A DNA stretch of 25,099 nucleotides from JANQGH01 sp039177555 (GTDB lineage Bacteria > Pseudomonadota > Alphaproteobacteria > DSM-16000 > Inquilinaceae), in NCBI GenBank assembly GCA_039177555.1, contig JBCDFV010000056.1, positions 1-25,099 on the forward strand, in the 5' to 3' direction. Under the pieces are notes generated by a model. The model saw only the letters and a list, made by a program, of their open reading frames with translations, was not told the origin of the DNA and searched no databases. Of the stretch, positions 23,590-25,099 are shown in pieces. The stretch's first letter is position 1, and the number at the start of each line of letters is the position of its first letter. The position numbers and the translations under genes are program-made.

Positions 23590-24954
23590 TCAGGCCGCCG
23601 CCACCGAAATGCCCGCGGGGCCAAAACCATACTGGCCCAACTTGACCGCCTGGCGCTCAGCCAGAGAATCTACATTAAATCCATCTATCAACTCATTGAA
23701 AAGTCGATACCAATTTACCTCAGCCTTCAGATGAATGAAAACCGAGCCCAGGCCGAGCGCGGCGCGGTCCATGAACACAAACTCGCGCGGCACTTCGACG
23801 CCGCCAACCTCGCGCAGCCTTTTGTGCACGGTCTCGGCGGTCTCACGCCCATAGATGCCGTTGTTGGTCTCGCCCATGGTCCGGGGCCGGTCGTCCAGAA
23901 TGGGCGCATAGATGAAGTTGGCCCAGACGTTCAGTGTGTCGACCAGGTCCTTGGTCAGGTTCTTGAAGCCCCAGGTCTCATAGGCGTGCACGGCCAGCGC
24001 CTCGTCGCCGTTCAGCAGCGAGTGGTAAAGGTCGATGACGCCGCCGACGAAGGGCGCCGGAAACACCCGGATGCAACCAAAGTCCAAGAGGTTGATCGAA
24101 TGGTCCTCGCACACCGTGTAGTTGCCCAGGTGCGGGTCGCCATGGATCACGCCGTAATAGTAAAGCGGCACGTACCAGGCGCGGAACATGTTCAGCGCCA
24201 GCTGATTGCGCACCTCCAGATCGGCATCGACATAGTCGAGGATCGGCTTGCCTTCCAGCCAGTGCGAGGTCAGCAGCCGGCGGGTGGACAGTTCGGGCAC
24301 CACGGTGGGCACGTGAATGTTGGGCTCGTCGGCCAGGATATCGGCATAGAGGCGGCAGGCCCGCGCCTCGCGCTCATAGTCCAACTCTTCCCGCAGACGA
24401 TCGGAGATTTCCAGGTGGATCTGCTTGGTTGAAACGGCCTTGTCGTAGCGCTCGAAGATGCCGAAGACCATCTTCAACTGTTTCAGATCGGCCTCGACCG
24501 CCGACTGCATGTCCGGATATTGCAGCTTGCAGGCCAACAGCGCGCCGTCAGGCCCATAGGCCTTGTGGACCTGACCCAGGGAGGCTGCGGCCGCCGCCTC
24601 GCGGCTAAAGTCCTTCAGCTTGCTTTCCCAGTCCGGCCCCAACTCAGCGCGCATGCGGCGCTTGACGAAGGGCCAGCCCATCGGCGGCGCGTTGGCCTGC
24701 AGGTGGCGCAACTCGTCGGCATACTCCTTCGGCAAGGCCTCCGGGATGGTCGACAGGATCTGCGCCACCTTCATCAGCGGGCCTTTGAGGCCGCCCAGCG
24801 CCTCTTTCAGGTCGCGCGAGTGTTTCTCGCGATCGATCTTGACGCCGAGATAGCGTTCGCCAGCCAGGCGTGCCGCCAGCCCGCTCATGGTTCCGGAGAC
24901 ACGGGCATAGCGGCGCAGCCGGCCGCCGAGGGAGTTTTCTTCTTGATCCGCCAT
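23590..24954 (-). CDS. ABC1/UbiB-family atypical kinase (AarF-like)
   Basis: Members of this atypical kinase/ATPase family support ubiquinone and other isoprenoid-lipid pathways. The 454-residue protein has the N-terminal family helix KGPLMKVAQ (58-65), the Ala-rich loop EAAAAASLGQVHKA (119-132) in place of a glycine loop, the ATP lysine Lys143 (LACKLQYP), the catalytic segment VIHGDPHLGNY (269-279), and the metal-binding DFG (291-293). The family signature KxGQ here reads KVAQ (62-65), with Ala for Gly, which points to the AarF-like branch rather than true UbiB. There are no C-terminal membrane helices, unlike E. coli UbiB. ATG at 24954 with AAGG nine bases upstream is preferred; an ATG seven codons earlier (24975) lacks a ribosome binding site. 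It lies upstream of pntAA on the same strand. Confidence 0.9.
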   Translation of the reverse strand: MADQEENSLGGRLRRYARVSGTMSGLAARLAGERYLGVKIDREKHSRDLKEALGGLKGPLMKVAQILSTIPEALPKEYADELRHLQANAPPMGWPFVKRRMRAELGPDWESKLKDFSREAAAAASLGQVHKAYGPDGALLACKLQYPDMQSAVEADLKQLKMVFGIFERYDKAVSTKQIHLEISDRLREELDYEREARACRLYADILADEPNIHVPTVVPELSTRRLLTSHWLEGKPILDYVDADLEVRNQLALNMFRAWYVPLYYYGVIHGDPHLGNYTVCEDHSINLLDFGCIRVFPAPFVGGVIDLYHSLLNGDEALAVHAYETWGFKNLTKDLVDTLNVWANFIYAPILDDRPRTMGETNNGIYGRETAETVHKRLREVGGVEVPREFVFMDRAALGLGSVFIHLKAEVNWYRLFNELIDGFNVDSLAERQAVKLGQYGFGPAGISVAAA

Positions 24955-24998
24955 GCGACTAACCTTGGGCGCCATTCGTTGGGGGCAAGGGCGTCTTG

Positions 24999-25099
24999 TT
25001 AGTCTATCGCTTCCAGTTCGTCGAGCGTCAGTTCCATCGCCGAGCCGGCGGACCTGGCCAACGGTCGGCGCCGCAACAGATGGTCACATTGAACGGTCC
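24999..25099 (-). CDS. 3' fragment of an unidentified gene, cut by the window edge
   Basis: On the minus strand a frame enters from the right edge and is open for 33 codons before TAA at 24999-25001. It ends in the sequence MELTLDELEAID, preceded by an Arg-rich stretch (HLLRRRPLARS). The stop lies 44 bases before the kinase start on the same strand, which would suit an upstream operon gene. I do not recognise the product, and so short an open stretch in GC-rich DNA could be chance. Confidence 0.3.
   Translation of the reverse strand, partial: TVQCDHLLRRRPLARSAGSAMELTLDELEAID

Noticed and set aside
22256..23734. 492-residue open frame on the plus strand
   Set aside because: It lies antisense to pntAA, whose protein is unmistakable. 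The frame is open only because of high GC, and the translation is rich in Arg, His, Gln and Asp with no recognisable family.

Overview
The window is chromosomal DNA of high GC content and dense coding, and it reads as an alphaproteobacterium, most likely a member of the Rhodospirillales or a neighbouring order. The main evidence is a circularly permuted (two-piece) tmRNA gene, an alpha-type SspB adaptor beside it, a COQ9-family gene near rpsU, a three-gene proton-translocating transhydrogenase of the Rhodospirillum rubrum type, and the hflK-hflC-DUF2065-degP gene order. I saw no insertion sequence, integrase, CRISPR array or tRNA gene. No stretch longer than about 300 bases lacks a gene. Bases 1-158 and the intergenic gaps not listed below showed nothing I could support.

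Bases 159-2185: miaA (-) and serB (+) are divergent. serB ends at a hairpin that probably terminates transcription from both sides. Bases 2209-6281 (- strand) hold an envelope quality-control operon. It runs hflK, hflC, a small DUF2065 membrane protein, then a periplasmic DegP-type protease. mrp (Fe-S cluster carrier) is divergent from hflK and ends at 7585. A small secreted protein of unknown function follows.

Bases 8391-15789 are the most distinctive part: a specialised acyl carrier protein, a FabF-like ketosynthase, a cytochrome P450 and two LpxL/HtrB-type acyltransferases. These five form a tight + strand operon with overlapping or nearly touching genes. A convergent LptF/LptG-family permease gene and a second, paralogous ketosynthase follow. 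The content resembles the rhizobial AcpXL very-long-chain fatty acid/lipid A locus. It differs in having a P450 and a permease, and in lacking a dedicated dehydratase and alcohol dehydrogenase. My inference is that it makes, probably hydroxylates, and attaches an unusual acyl chain to an outer-membrane lipid.

Bases 15821-18619 carry a SAM-dependent methyltransferase, the flavin-dependent thymidylate synthase thyX, and then ssrA (tmRNA) followed directly by sspB. ssrA and sspB both act in trans-translation and ClpXP degradation. Bases 18635-20327 hold def-coq9 (overlapping, -) divergent from rpsU (+), which ends at a strong terminator. Bases 20363-24954 (- strand) hold an ABC1/UbiB-family atypical kinase gene, then pntAA, pntAB and pntB, which couple the NADH/NADPH pools to the proton gradient. 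A short 3' gene fragment runs off the right edge.
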